Below are positions 35,268-46,119 of a stretch of DNA of 64,000 nucleotides, one piece after another. The position numbers and the translations under genes are program-made. Positions within the stretch are counted from its first letter, which is position 1. Each line of letters starts with the position of its first letter. Where the stretch lies: assembly GCF_001729485.1 (NCBI RefSeq), contig NZ_CP017157.1, positions 2,480,001 through 2,544,000 of the forward strand. The letters are read 5' to 3'. Under the pieces are notes generated by a model that was not told the DNA's origin, did not search any database, and saw only the letters and a program-made list of their open reading frames with translations. The stretch comes from Streptomyces lydicus (GTDB lineage Bacteria > Actinomycetota > Actinomycetes > Streptomycetales > Streptomycetaceae).

Positions 35268-35367
35268 CAGGCGGCGGAATTGCGCCGAAGGGCTGCCCTC
35301 ATGCCTACCGGTCGGTATGGTCGGACGGTACGCGCCCCATCGCCGGCACCGTCCCCGGGAGGGACCG

Positions 35368-37593
35368 ATGACCCGTACCGCCCTGCGCATCTGCCCGCTC
35401 TGCGAGGCCACCTGCGGGCTGACCGTCACCCTCGACGGTGACCGGATCACCGCGGCCCGCGGCGACCGGGACGACGTCTTCAGCAAGGGCTTCGTCTGCC
35501 CCAAGGGCGTGTCCCTCGGCGAGCTGGACGCCGACCCCGACCGGCTCACCCGCCCCCTGGTCCGGCGGGACGGTGAACTCACCGAGGCCACCTGGGACGA
35601 GGCGTTCGCCGCCGTCCAGGCGGGGCTGCGCCCGGTGGTCGAGGCGCACGGCCCGGACGCGGTGGCCGTGGTGCTCGGCAACCCCAACGTGCACACCGTC
35701 GCCGGCGCCCTCTACCCGTCGGTGCTGCTCGCCGGCCTCCGCTCCCGCAGCGTCTTCACCGCCTCCACCGTCGACCAGATGCCCAAGCACGTCTCCAGCG
35801 GACTGCTCTACGGCGACCCGCTGGCCATCCCCGTGCCGGACCTGGACCGCACCGACCACCTCCTGATCATCGGTGCCAACCCGATGGACTCCAACGGCAG
35901 CCTGTGCACCGCGCCCGACTTCCCCGGCCGGATCCGGGCGCTGCGCCGCCGCGGCGGCCGGCTGACCGTCATCGACCCGCGCCGCACCCGCACCGCGAAA
36001 CTCGCCGACGAGCACCTCGCGATCCGGCCCGGCACCGACGCCCTGCTGCTCTTCGCGATGATCCATGTGCTGTTCGAGGAGGGCCTGGTCGACCTGGGGG
36101 AGCGGGCCGCGCACGTCATCCAGGCCGACGAGGTCGAGCGCCTGGCGGCCGGCTTCACCCCCGAGGCGGTCGCCGGGCCCTGCGACCTCCCCGCCGCGTC
36201 CGTCCGGCGGCTGGCCCGCGAACTGGCCGCCGCCGACAGCGCCGCGGTGTACGGCCGGATCGGCGCCAGCACCGTCGAGTTCGGCACCCTCACCAGCTGG
36301 CTGGTGGACGTCCTCGCCGTCCTCACCGGGAACCTCGACCGCCCCGGCGGCCTGATGTTCCCGCTGTCCGCGACCGGAGCCGCGCCCCGCCCGGCCCGCC
36401 CCGGCCGCGGCTTCGCGCTCGGCCGCTGGCGCAGCCGGGTCTCCGGCCACCCCGAGGCCAAGTCCGAACTGCCCATCGCCGCCCTGGCCGAGGAGATCGA
36501 CACCCCCGGCGAGGGCCGGGTACGGGCCGCCGTCGCGATCGCCGCCAACCCCGTGCTGTCCGTCCCTGACGGCGACCGGCTCGATGCCGCGCTCGCCTCC
36601 CTGGACTTCATGGTGAGCGTCGACCCGTACCTCAACGAGACCTCCCGGCACGCCGATGTGGTGCTGCCGCCGCCCCCGCCGTCCCGCGGCGCGCACTTCG
36701 ACTACACCTTCAACGCGCTGGCCGTGCGCAACCAGGTCCGCTACACCCGGCCGGTCCTCCCGCTCGCGGACGGGCAGCCCGACGAGTGCGTGATCCAGGC
36801 GCGGCTGATCCTCTGCCTGGGCGGGCAGGACGGCGCGGATCCCGCACTGGTGGACGCCATGGTGATCGACACCGCGCTCGGCAAGGCCGTCGCCGACCCG
36901 CACTCGCCGGTCCACGGACGTCAACCGGCTGAGCTGGCGGCGGAGTTGACCGGTCGTGACGGCGCCGAGCGGCGGCTGGACATGATGCTGCGGCTCGGCC
37001 CGTACGGCGAGGGCTTCGGCGCGGACCCCGAGGGCCTCTCGCTGGCCCGGCTGCTGGACCACCCGCACGGCATCGACCTCGGTCCGCTCGCCCCGCGGAT
37101 ACCGGCCCTCCTCAAGACCCCGAGCGGCGCCGTCGAGCTGTGCCCCGCACCGATCGCCGCCGAGGCGGAGCGGCTGCGGGCCCGGCTCGGCGCGGTCCCC
37201 GACGGGCTGCTGCTCGTCGGCCGCCGCCATCTGCGCTCCAACAACAGCTGGCTGCACAACGTCCCCGCCCTCATGGGCGGCAGCAACCGCTGCACCGTCC
37301 AGGTGCACCCCGACGACGCGGCGCGCCTGGGGCTCACCGACGGCGGGCCGGCCCGGCTGAAGGGGGACGGCGGAGAGGTGGAGGTGCCCGTCGAGGTCAC
37401 CGACACCGTGCGGCCGGGTGTGGTGAGCCTGCCGCACGGCTGGGGGCACGACCGGCCCGGCACCCGGCTGGGCGTCGCCGCCGCCGACCCCGGCGTCAAC
37501 GTCAACCAGCTCAACGCCGGACGGCTGCTGGACCCGCTCTCCGGCACCGCGGTGCTCAACGGACTGCCCATTCTGCTCACGCCCGTCCGGTGA
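35368..37593 (+). CDS. Molybdopterin-dependent oxidoreductase
   Basis: 741 residues from an ATG after GGGAGGGA. An N-terminal [4Fe-4S] site (Cys9, Cys12, Cys16 in CPLCEATC, and Cys44 in CPKG) leads into the catalytic domains of the DMSO-reductase superfamily: STVDQMPKH, GANPMDSNGS, VIDPRRTRTAKLAD, and the C-terminal molydopterin-binding beta barrel (RSNNSWLHNVP, LPHGWGHDRPG). No twin-arginine signal, so it is cytoplasmic. Resembles the formate-dehydrogenase/nitrate-reductase-like proteins of unknown substrate common in actinobacteria. No small subunit is adjacent. Confidence 0.9.
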   Translation: MTRTALRICPLCEATCGLTVTLDGDRITAARGDRDDVFSKGFVCPKGVSLGELDADPDRLTRPLVRRDGELTEATWDEAFAAVQAGLRPVVEAHGPDAVAVVLGNPNVHTVAGALYPSVLLAGLRSRSVFTASTVDQMPKHVSSGLLYGDPLAIPVPDLDRTDHLLIIGANPMDSNGSLCTAPDFPGRIRALRRRGGRLTVIDPRRTRTAKLADEHLAIRPGTDALLLFAMIHVLFEEGLVDLGERAAHVIQADEVERLAAGFTPEAVAGPCDLPAASVRRLARELAAADSAAVYGRIGASTVEFGTLTSWLVDVLAVLTGNLDRPGGLMFPLSATGAAPRPARPGRGFALGRWRSRVSGHPEAKSELPIAALAEEIDTPGEGRVRAAVAIAANPVLSVPDGDRLDAALASLDFMVSVDPYLNETSRHADVVLPPPPPSRGAHFDYTFNALAVRNQVRYTRPVLPLADGQPDECVIQARLILCLGGQDGADPALVDAMVIDTALGKAVADPHSPVHGRQPAELAAELTGRDGAERRLDMMLRLGPYGEGFGADPEGLSLARLLDHPHGIDLGPLAPRIPALLKTPSGAVELCPAPIAAEAERLRARLGAVPDGLLLVGRRHLRSNNSWLHNVPALMGGSNRCTVQVHPDDAARLGLTDGGPARLKGDGGEVEVPVEVTDTVRPGVVSLPHGWGHDRPGTRLGVAAADPGVNVNQLNAGRLLDPLSGTAVLNGLPILLTPVR

Positions 37594-37642
37594 GATCCCT
37601 ATTGACCTGGGGTTTTGCTCGTATTGCTCGCGCGTCAAGCCC

Positions 37643-37652
37643 TTGTTAACAA
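37643..37652. promoter_or_regulatory. Palindrome and possible promoter before the citrate symporter
   Basis: Perfect 10-bp palindrome TTGTTAACAA in an AT-rich patch. TTGTTA could also serve as a -35 box with TAACGT 18 bases on as -10, which would place a start site about 50 bp upstream of the CitMHS gene. Function inferred only. Confidence 0.4.
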
Positions 37653-37727
37653 AAGTTTGCGGCACCTAACGTCCACCCAGACCGCCACCCCCGGCAGATG
37701 TTCAAGGGCGAACGTGAGGTACCCCTA

Positions 37728-39176
37728 ATGCTGACAATCCTCGGATTTGTCATGATCGCCACCTTCCTGGTGCTGATCATGATGAAGAAGATGTCACCGC
37801 TGGCAGCGCTCGTGCTGATTCCCGCGCTGTTCTGCGTCCTGGTCGGACAGGGCGCGCACCTGGGCGACTACGTCATCAAGGGCATCGGTGACCTGGCCCC
37901 CACGGCCGCGATGCTGATGTTCGCCATCATCTACTTCGGGGTGATGATCGACGTCGGGCTCTTCGACCCGGTCGTGCGGGGCATCCTCAGGTTCTGCAAG
38001 GCCGACCCGGTGCGGGTCGTCGTCGGTACGGCGCTGCTCGCCGCGATCGTCTCGCTCGACGGCGACGGCTCCACCACCTTCATGATCACCGTCTCGGCGC
38101 TCTACCCGCTCTACAAGCGGCTGAAGATGAGCCTGGTCGTGATGACCGGGGTCGCCGCCACCGCCAACGGCGTGATGAACACCCTGCCCTGGGGCGGCCC
38201 GACCGCCCGCGCCGCCACCGCCCTCAAGCTCGACGCCGGCGACATCTTCGTCCCGATGATCCCGGCCCTCGCGGTCGGCCTGGTCGCCGTCTTCGCCCTC
38301 GCGTACGTCCTCGGACGCCGCGAGCGCAAGCGGCTGGGCGTGCTGACCCTCGGCGACACCCGCCTGGTCACCGAGGCCGTCGAGGAGAAGGAGGCCGAGC
38401 AGGTCCTGGTCGGCGCCGGCGCCAGGGGCGGCGCCCCGGCCGCCGCCCGGCCCGCCACCGGCGGCTCCGACGCCCCCGGCCACGACGGACCGGGCGGTTC
38501 CGACGGCTCCGGCGGCTCCGTCCGGGATCTCGACCTCCAGGGCCTGGACCCGCGGCGGCCCACCCTGCGCCCCAAGCTCTACTGGTTCAACGCCGCGCTC
38601 ACCGTCGCGCTGCTCACCCTGCTGATCCTCCAGACGCTGCCGATCCCGGTTCTCTTCCTGCTCGGCGCGGCCATCGCCCTGACCGTCAACTTCCCGCACA
38701 TGAAGGACCAGAAGGCCCGCATCGCGGCGCACGCCGAGAACGTCCTCAACGTCTCCGGCATGGTCTTCGCCGCCGCCGTCTTCACCGGTGTGCTCACCGG
38801 CACCGGCATGGTCGAGCAGATGGCCCGCTGGCTGGTCTCCAACGTCCCCGACGCGCTCGGCCCGCACATGGGCCTCGTCACCGGCGTCCTCAGCATCCCG
38901 CTGACCTACTTCATGTCCAACGACGGCTTCTACTTCGGCATCGTGCCGATCCTCGCCGAGGCCGGCGCCGCCCACGGCGTGGCCCCGATCGAGATCGCCC
39001 GCGCCTCCCTCGCCGGCCAGGCCCTGCACATGTCCAGCCCGCTGGTCCCGGCCGTCTACGTCCTGGTCGGCATGGCCAAGGTCGAGTTCGGCGACCACAC
39101 CAGGTTCACCGTCAAGTGGGCCGTGCTCACCTCCCTCGTCGTCCTGGGGGCGAGCCTGCTCTTCGGCATCGTCTAG
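37728..39176 (+). CDS. Citrate-Mg2+/Ca2+ : H+ symporter (CitMHS family)
   Basis: 482 residues with about eleven to twelve membrane spans. CitMHS features include LDGDGSTTFMITVSALYPLYKRL, TLPWGGPTARAATAL, and the C-terminal PLTYFMSNDGFYFGIVPIL and ALHMSSPLVPAVYVL. A long Gly/Ala-rich hydrophilic loop (about residues 220-280) separates the two halves. The family imports citrate complexed with divalent metal ions. No two-component system is adjacent. Start chosen at 37728, after GTGAGG. Confidence 0.93.
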   Translation: MLTILGFVMIATFLVLIMMKKMSPLAALVLIPALFCVLVGQGAHLGDYVIKGIGDLAPTAAMLMFAIIYFGVMIDVGLFDPVVRGILRFCKADPVRVVVGTALLAAIVSLDGDGSTTFMITVSALYPLYKRLKMSLVVMTGVAATANGVMNTLPWGGPTARAATALKLDAGDIFVPMIPALAVGLVAVFALAYVLGRRERKRLGVLTLGDTRLVTEAVEEKEAEQVLVGAGARGGAPAAARPATGGSDAPGHDGPGGSDGSGGSVRDLDLQGLDPRRPTLRPKLYWFNAALTVALLTLLILQTLPIPVLFLLGAAIALTVNFPHMKDQKARIAAHAENVLNVSGMVFAAAVFTGVLTGTGMVEQMARWLVSNVPDALGPHMGLVTGVLSIPLTYFMSNDGFYFGIVPILAEAGAAHGVAPIEIARASLAGQALHMSSPLVPAVYVLVGMAKVEFGDHTRFTVKWAVLTSLVVLGASLLFGIV

Positions 39177-39522
39177 AGGACCGCGACCGACACCGCGAGG
39201 CCCGGCAGGAGCCGGCTGCCGCGCCCGGCCCTCACCTCCTCCTTCGCGCGGGGGGCGGTGAGCACGGCCGGGCCGGTGGTCTCCTACCGGGCCCTCGGCC
39301 CGGTCGGCGGGGCGGGGTGCCCCGGCCGCGGCAATGCCGGATCCGTCAGCGTCACGGGGGAGATGCGCAGGTCTTCCGCCAAGGCGTGCGCGGGGCGTCG
39401 GCTCGTAGGGTCGTGGCGACCGTCACCCGCGGGTGGCGGCGGGACTCCCTGGCGGCGGAAAACTACCGGCGCTAGTTTGGCCTTGCGGGGGTGGACCACA
39501 CAGGCACCGGAGGGACCACGAC
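39177..39522. other. 346-bp intergenic stretch before the aldehyde dehydrogenase
   Basis: No convincing gene. The left part is G/C-rich with short inverted repeats that could end CitMHS transcription. The right end, from 39455, is AT-richer and holds the operator-like repeat at 39460-39478, about 45 bp before the aldehyde dehydrogenase start. Confidence 0.5.
39460..39478. promoter_or_regulatory. Operator candidate AAACTA-N7-TAGTTT
   Basis: Perfect 6-bp inverted repeat with a 7-bp centre (CCGGCGC), 45 bp upstream of the aldehyde dehydrogenase start. It matches, in arm sequence and spacing, the site at 44778-44796 between the TetR and acyl-CoA dehydrogenase genes, so the same TetR protein probably binds both. 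Confidence 0.65.
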
Positions 39523-40917
<1,395 letters not shown>

Positions 40918-40934
40918 CCCGATCCTTCCCGACC

Positions 40935-40970
40935 GGTGGTGGGGCGGCCCCGAGCGGCCGCCCCACCACC
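40935..40970 (+). terminator. Strong hairpin between aldehyde and alcohol dehydrogenase genes
   Basis: Perfect 15-bp stem GGTGGTGGGGCGGCC / GGCCGCCCCACCACC with a 6-nt loop, 17 bp after the aldehyde dehydrogenase stop and 50 bp before the next start. It should terminate or attenuate, or protect the upstream mRNA. Confidence 0.75.
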
Positions 40971-41020
40971 CGACGGTCCCGATCCGCCCCGCCCCCGTCC
41001 AGCGCCCCGAGGAGACCCCC

Positions 41021-42103
41021 GTGGTTCGCGCCGCCGTCCTGCCCGCCGTCAACGCCCCGCTCCAGGTCGCCGAGATCGACCTGCCCGACCCCGGCCCCGG
41101 CCAGGTCCGCATCAAGCTGGCCGCCGCCGGTGTCTGCCACTCCGACCTCTCGCTGTCCAACGGCACCCTGCGCCAGCCCGTCCCGGCCGTCCTCGGCCAC
41201 GAGGGCGCGGGCACCGTCACCGCGGCCGGCCCCGGCGTGACCACGGTGGCCCCCGGCGACCGGGTCGTCCTCAACTGGGCGCCGTCCTGCGGCGACTGCC
41301 ACTTCTGCGGGCTCGCCGAGCCCTGGCTGTGCGCCAACGCGGGCGTCGCCGCGAACGCCCCGTACGCCACCCTCGCCGCCGACGGCAGCGCCCTCCACCC
41401 GGGCCTGGGCACCGCCGCCTTCGCCGAGGAGACCGTGGTCGCCGCGCACGCCGCGCTGCCGCTGCCGGACGGGGTGCCGCTCACCGACGCGGCGCTGCTC
41501 GGCTGCGCGGTGCTCACCGGCTGGGGCGCGGTCCACCACAGCGCGGCGGTGCGGCCGGGGGAGTCGGTCGTGGTCCTCGGCGTCGGCGGGGTGGGCCTGG
41601 CCACGCTGCAGGCGGCGCGGATCGCCGGGGCGGGCACGATCGTGGCGGTGGACGTCTCCCCGGCGAAGGAGGAACTGGCCCGCGCGGCGGGCGCCACGGA
41701 GTTCCTGGTCGCCGGCGAGGACACCGCCAAGCGGGTCCGCAAGCTCACCGGGGGCGTGGGCGCCGATGTCGCCGTGGAGTGCGTGGGCCGCGCCGACACC
41801 ATCCGTACGGCCTGGTCGGCCACCCGGCGCGGCGGCCGCACCACGGTCGTCGGCATCGGCGGCCAGGACCAGCAGGTGACCTTCTCCGCCCTGGAGCTCT
41901 TCTACTTCGGCCGGACGCTGTCCGGCTGCGTCTACGGCAACAGCGACCCCGCCCGCGACCTCCCGGTCGTCGCCGGGCACGTCCGCTCGGGCGCGCTGGA
42001 CCTGTCCGCGCTGGTCACCGACCGCATCGGCCTGGACGACATCCCGGCCGCCTTCGACGCGATGGTGGCGGGGAAGGGCGGGCGCTCGCTGGTGGTCTTC
42101 TGA
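41021..42103 (+). CDS. Zinc-dependent alcohol dehydrogenase
   Basis: 360 residues from a GTG after GAGGAGA. Catalytic zinc ligands lie in GVCHSD (Cys) and GHEGAG (His-Glu); the structural-zinc loop carries four cysteines in [15 protein letters not shown]. The Rossmann motif [13 protein letters not shown] binds NAD(P). The size and motifs match the class III-like medium-chain group. It probably supplies the aldehyde for the upstream dehydrogenase, though a substrate cannot be named. Confidence 0.93.
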   Translation: MVRAAVLPAVNAPLQVAEIDLPDPGPGQVRIKLAAAGVCHSDLSLSNGTLRQPVPAVLGHEGAGTVTAAGPGVTTVAPGDRVVLNWAPSCGDCHFCGLAEPWLCANAGVAANAPYATLAADGSALHPGLGTAAFAEETVVAAHAALPLPDGVPLTDAALLGCAVLTGWGAVHHSAAVRPGESVVVLGVGGVGLATLQAARIAGAGTIVAVDVSPAKEELARAAGATEFLVAGEDTAKRVRKLTGGVGADVAVECVGRADTIRTAWSATRRGGRTTVVGIGGQDQQVTFSALELFYFGRTLSGCVYGNSDPARDLPVVAGHVRSGALDLSALVTDRIGLDDIPAAFDAMVAGKGGRSLVVF

Positions 42104-42212
42104 GGGCCGTCCCGGTATCCGGGCCCTGATCGCTCCGTCCCGTCGTCCGGGCCGCCCGCCGGCACGCGCGTGCCTGCGGCCCGTGGGGCAGGCAGGCGGG
42201 GATCGTGGTGCC

Positions 42213-43034
42213 ATGGAGAATCAGCGGTGTGACGGGTGGGCGGTCGGGGCCGCGTACGACCGGTACATGGGTCGGTGGAGCCGGCTTGTCGCCGAGGAGT
42301 TCACGGCGTGGCTCCACTGCCCGGCCGGACTGCGGTACCTGGACGTGGGATGCGGTACGGGAGTGCTGTCGGCGGTGCTGGCCTCCCGGTGCCACCCCCG
42401 GTTGACGGTGGGCATCGACCGGTCCGACGCGTTCGTGGACGCAGCCCGAAGCGCCGCTCCCCCCTCGACGCACTTCGTCGTGGCGGACGCGATGTCGCTT
42501 CCGGTACGCGCTGAAGCGTGGGACGTGGCCGTCAGCGGGCTGGCGCTGAACTTCTTTCCCGCGCCCACTGCCGCGGTGGCCGAAATGGCCCGGGCGGTCC
42601 GGCCGGGCGGCCTGATCGCGGCGTATGTGTGGGACTACGCCGACGGCATGGGCTTCGTTCGCCGGTTCTGGGACGCCGCCACCGAGGTGGATCCGTCCGC
42701 GGCCGCGCTGGACGAGGGCCGCCGGTTCACCGTGTGCCGGCCGGAGCCGTTGCGTGCGGTATGGGCTGGCGCGGGACTGGTTGACGTGGCGACCACCTCG
42801 ATCGAGGTGCCCACCGACTTCGTCGACTTCGCCGATCTGTCGGAGCCCTTCCTCGCAGGACAGGGCCCCGCACCGAGCTGGGCAGCCGCCCTCGCTCCCG
42901 CCGAGCGGGACCGGGTACGGGACGCGCTCGGCGCGGCTGTCCCCAGGAGGCCGGACGGTTCCCTCTCGCTCACCGCCCGGGCCTGGGCGGTGCGCGGCAG
43001 GAAAGGGGGCCGCGCCGCGGACCGGCGTCGGTGA
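42213..43034 (+). CDS. Class I SAM-dependent methyltransferase
   Basis: 273 residues from ATG; a GTG at 42183 in the same frame is possible. SAM site YLDVGCGTGVLSAVL, acidic GIDRSDAFVDAA, then VADAMSLPVRAEAWDV and the post-core motif RAVRPGGLIAAYVWDY, the pattern of UbiE/Methyltransf_11 proteins. Acceptor unknown. Stands alone after the alcohol dehydrogenase and convergent with the urea transporter gene. Codon use is slightly less GC-biased than in neighbours. Confidence 0.88.
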   Translation: MENQRCDGWAVGAAYDRYMGRWSRLVAEEFTAWLHCPAGLRYLDVGCGTGVLSAVLASRCHPRLTVGIDRSDAFVDAARSAAPPSTHFVVADAMSLPVRAEAWDVAVSGLALNFFPAPTAAVAEMARAVRPGGLIAAYVWDYADGMGFVRRFWDAATEVDPSAAALDEGRRFTVCRPEPLRAVWAGAGLVDVATTSIEVPTDFVDFADLSEPFLAGQGPAPSWAAALAPAERDRVRDALGAAVPRRPDGSLSLTARAWAVRGRKGGRAADRRR

Positions 43035-43062
43035 CGACTCCTCGCGCCGGCGTCGCGCGGCG

Positions 43063-44028
43063 TCAGACCCTGCGCAGCCGGGGAAAGACCGGTGCCGCCG
43101 CCAGGAACACCAGCGCGACCAGCACGAACGGCCAGGTGAAGGCGTGGCCGCCGGACGGCGCGAAGAGGGCGGCCAGCGCCGGGCGCAGGAAGGTCGCGGC
43201 CACCGCCCCGGCCACCGCGTACGCCAGGCTCCAGGCGTCGGCGACCAGCACCACCCCGCACAGCGCCATCGTCACCAGCACGGCGTTGTAGCCCGCCACG
43301 CCCTCGGCCACCTGCTCCGCGGGTGTGCCGAGGGCCCACGCGGTGAGCAGGCCGACCAGGCTGCCGACGCAGGCCAGCGCCCCCGCGCGGCGGCCGGCGA
43401 GGAAGAGGCCGAGCAGGAATATCAGGCCGACGTACCACTGCGGCATGAAGAAGATCTGCCCGATGTTGGCGAAGAAGCCGTGCCACAGGTCGGTGAAGGT
43501 GAGGGAGACCGGGCCGTCCGCGGCGCGGGGGAGCGCGGCCGGGCCGGCGTCCTCGTGCCAGACCCGCCGGAAGCCGGGCGCCGCGATGGTCAGCGCGCTG
43601 GCCGTCATGCAGAACGGCAGGGTGAAGGTGGGCAGTTGCCAGGTGGCGAGCAGGCGGGCCACGGCGGCGGTGAGGACCGTGACCAGCGCGGCGGCGGCCA
43701 GGGCGAGCAGCGCGGTGGACAGGTGACGGGCGCCGAGGAGGACCGCGCAGCCGACCGCCACCAGGCATGCGTTGAAGCCTTCCAGGCCCGCGGTGATCCG
43801 GTCCCGGTCGACGCCCAGCAGACGGGCGGAGGCGGTGCCGGCGGCCGTGCCGGCCAGCCCGTACAGGCCGAACTCCCAGCCCGCCGCGCACAGGCCGGCC
43901 GAGAACACCACGCCGGTCAGGGCGTTCGGCACGAAGTCGACCTGCGCCTGCCCCCGCAGCACCTCGACCACGAACCCCATGGACCGGGCCCGGAAAGGGC
44001 CGTTGATGGCCGTGCCGCACTCGCGCAC
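43063..44028 (-). CDS. Urea transporter (UT family)
   Basis: 321 residues from a GTG four bases after AGGAGG; an internal ATG at 43980 would remove conserved residues. About ten membrane spans in two related halves. The UT signature LPTFTLPF occurs in the first half and FTWPFV in the second, each lining one half of the urea channel. It should pass urea by facilitated diffusion. No urease genes are in this window. Transcribed downstream of, and in the same direction as, the TetR gene. Confidence 0.88.
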   Translation of the reverse strand: MRECGTAINGPFRARSMGFVVEVLRGQAQVDFVPNALTGVVFSAGLCAAGWEFGLYGLAGTAAGTASARLLGVDRDRITAGLEGFNACLVAVGCAVLLGARHLSTALLALAAAALVTVLTAAVARLLATWQLPTFTLPFCMTASALTIAAPGFRRVWHEDAGPAALPRAADGPVSLTFTDLWHGFFANIGQIFFMPQWYVGLIFLLGLFLAGRRAGALACVGSLVGLLTAWALGTPAEQVAEGVAGYNAVLVTMALCGVVLVADAWSLAYAVAGAVAATFLRPALAALFAPSGGHAFTWPFVLVALVFLAAAPVFPRLRRV

Positions 44029-44092
44029 GCCGCCTCCTGCTCGAACGACGGGCTCACGCCCCCGGCCCCTGTTCGCCAGGGGCCGGGGCACT

Positions 44093-44749
44093 TTACAGCG
44101 GCCGGGCGCGGTCCGTCGGCGGGACGAGCTCGGGGTGGTGCAGCGCCAGTCCGTCCACCAGGGCCTGGAGACCGGTCTCGAACGCGCCCTCGTCCACCTG
44201 GCGCTGGTGTTCCGCGAGCAGGTGCGCCTGCCCGAGGTGCGGGTAGTCGGCGGGGTCGTACGCGCCGGGGTCGTCGACGAAGCCGCGGGCGAACGAGCCC
44301 AGCGCGGAGCCCGCGACGAAGTAGCGGACCATCGCGCAGACCCGGGTGGCCTGCGCGGGCGGCCAGCCGGCCTCCACCATGCCGCCGAACGCCGCGTCGG
44401 CCATCTTCAGCCCGGCCGGGCGGCGCCCGGGGCCCTGCGCGAGGTACGGCACGACATGCGGGTGCGCGGCCAGCGCGGCGCGGTAGGACCGGGCCCAGCC
44501 GAGCAGCCCGGTGCGCCAGTCGCCGCCCTCGAACGCCGCGACGTCGACCTCGGCGATGACCGTGTCGGCGACCGCGTCGAGGATCTCGTCCTTGGTCGTG
44601 AAGTGGTTGTACAGCGACGGCCCGCTGACGCCCAGCTCCGCCGCCAGCCGCCGGGTGGAGAGGGCCGGCAGCCCCTCGGCGTCGATCAGCTCCAGCGCCG
44701 TGGCGACGATGCGCTCGCGGCTGAGGAGGGGCTTGCGGGGTCGGGCCAT
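44093..44749 (-). CDS. TetR-family regulator of the acyl-CoA dehydrogenase region
   Basis: 218 residues from ATG (MARPRKPLLSRERIV). Helix-turn-helix RRLAAELGVSGPSLYNHFTT; the larger C-terminal domain resembles TetR class C proteins (LLGWARSYRAALAAHPHVV). Divergent from the acyl-CoA dehydrogenase with a 98-bp gap containing the repeat AAACTA-N7-TAATTA, a probable operator for both genes. A related repeat precedes the aldehyde dehydrogenase, so the regulon may reach it. Confidence 0.9.
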   Translation of the reverse strand: MARPRKPLLSRERIVATALELIDAEGLPALSTRRLAAELGVSGPSLYNHFTTKDEILDAVADTVIAEVDVAAFEGGDWRTGLLGWARSYRAALAAHPHVVPYLAQGPGRRPAGLKMADAAFGGMVEAGWPPAQATRVCAMVRYFVAGSALGSFARGFVDDPGAYDPADYPHLGQAHLLAEHQRQVDEGAFETGLQALVDGLALHHPELVPPTDRARPL

Positions 44750-44777
44750 GACGCACATAGTAGAGGCTGCCCAGCGA

Positions 44778-44796
44778 AAACTAGCAGTGCTAATTA
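44778..44796. promoter_or_regulatory. Operator candidate AAACTA-N7-TAATTA
   Basis: Imperfect inverted repeat with a 7-bp centre (GCAGTGC) in the gap between the TetR and acyl-CoA dehydrogenase genes, containing the inner palindrome TAGCAGTGCTA. It has the same geometry as the site at 39460. The arms agree at ten of twelve positions and the centre at four of seven. Confidence 0.7.
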
Positions 44797-44847
44797 AAGG
44801 CGTCGGTGAGATGCCTCCGCGCTGCTCACGCCCATGAGGGGACCGGG

Positions 44848-45999
44848 ATGGATCTGGAGCTCAGCGCGGAGCAGACCGCGGTACGCCGGCTCGCCAGGGA
44901 CTTCGTCGACCGCGAGGTCGCGCCGTACGCCGCCGCCTGGGACCGCGCGGAGAAGGTCGACCGCGCCCTCGTCAAGAAGCTCGCCGGCCTCGGCTTCCTC
45001 GGGCTCACCGTCCCCGAGGAGTACGGCGGTTCGGGCGGCGACCACCTCTCGTACGTGCTGGTGACCGAGGAGCTGGGCCGCGGCGACTCCTCGGTGCGGG
45101 GCATCGTCTCGGTCTCCCTGGGGCTGGTCGCCAAGACGATCGCGACCTGGGGCGACGAGGAGCAGAAGCGCCACTGGCTGCCGCGGCTGACCTCCGGCGA
45201 GGCGCTCGGCTGCTTCGGCCTGACCGAGCCGGGCACCGGCTCCGACGCCGCGAACCTCGCCACCCGCGCGGTCCGCGACGGGGACGAGTTCGTCATCGAC
45301 GGCGCCAAGATGTTCATCACCAACGGCACCTGGGCCGATGTCGTGCTGCTCTTCGCCCGCACCGGCGACGCCCCCGGGCACCACGGCATCAGCGCCTTCC
45401 TGGTGCCCGCCGACAGCCCCGGCCTGGCGCGCCGGGAGATCCACGGCAAGCTGGGGCTGCGCGGCCAGGCCACCGCCGAGCTGGTGTTCGACGGCGTACG
45501 GGTCCCGGCGTCCGCGATGCTCGGCCCGGAGGGCAAGGGCTTCTCGGTCGCGATGTCCGCGCTGGCCAAGGGCCGGATGTCGGTCGCCGCCGGCTGCGTG
45601 GGCATCGCTCAGGCCGCGCTGGAGGCCGCGCTCGGCTACGCGGGCGAGCGCGAGCAGTTCGGCGGCCCCCTCGCGCGCCACCAGCTGGTGCAGGAACTGC
45701 TCAGTGACATCGCGGTGGACGTCGACGCCGCACGGCTGCTGACCTGGCGGGTCGCCGATCTGATCGAGCGCGGCGAGCCGTTCGCCACCGCCGCCTCGCA
45801 GGCCAAGCTGTTCGCCTCCGAGGCCGCGGTGCGGGCCGCCAACAACGCCCTCCAGGTCTTCGGCGGCTACGGCTACATCGACGAGTACCCGGTCGGCAAG
45901 CTGCTGCGGGACGCCCGCGTGATGACCCTCTACGAGGGCACCAGCCAGATCCAGAAGCTGCTCATCGGCCGGGCGCTGACCGGGGTCTCCGCCTTCTGA
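44848..45999 (+). CDS. Acyl-CoA dehydrogenase
   Basis: 383 residues from ATG. FAD and substrate motifs CFGLTEPGTGSDAANL and FITNGTWAD; the catalytic base Glu363 lies in LYEGTSQIQ. It takes electrons from acyl-CoA to electron-transfer flavoprotein, forming the 2-enoyl-CoA. Chain or branch specificity is not readable. A TetR gene is divergent upstream; a second TetR gene and a MaoC hydratase lie downstream, together suggesting a small acyl-CoA breakdown locus. Confidence 0.95.
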   Translation: MDLELSAEQTAVRRLARDFVDREVAPYAAAWDRAEKVDRALVKKLAGLGFLGLTVPEEYGGSGGDHLSYVLVTEELGRGDSSVRGIVSVSLGLVAKTIATWGDEEQKRHWLPRLTSGEALGCFGLTEPGTGSDAANLATRAVRDGDEFVIDGAKMFITNGTWADVVLLFARTGDAPGHHGISAFLVPADSPGLARREIHGKLGLRGQATAELVFDGVRVPASAMLGPEGKGFSVAMSALAKGRMSVAAGCVGIAQAALEAALGYAGEREQFGGPLARHQLVQELLSDIAVDVDAARLLTWRVADLIERGEPFATAASQAKLFASEAAVRAANNALQVFGGYGYIDEYPVGKLLRDARVMTLYEGTSQIQKLLIGRALTGVSAF

Positions 46000-46038
46000 C
46001 GGCGCCGCCCCGGCCCGCCCGCGACCGCCCGACCGGAC

Positions 46039-46054
46039 CTAAGCGCTTGCTCAG
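46039..46054. promoter_or_regulatory. Operator candidate, copy 1 of CTAAGCGCTTGCTCAG
   Basis: 16-bp sequence, 65 bp before the TetR start, identical to the copy at 47271-47286. It contains the palindrome AAGCGCTT. On the minus strand it reads AGCAAGCGCTTAG, close to the AnCAAGnnCTTGnT pattern that I recall for KstR2-type TetR repressors. Confidence 0.7.
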
Positions 46055-46119
46055 TGCCGCGGTATGGTGTTCGATCCGTCTGAGGAACGTCCCTGGCGGG
46101 TCGAGGAGCGGGGTGCGCG

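Noticed and set aside
38420..38580. CitMHS loop as a separate domain
   Set aside because: The Gly/Ala/Asp-rich stretch has no motif and is best explained as a flexible loop between transporter halves.
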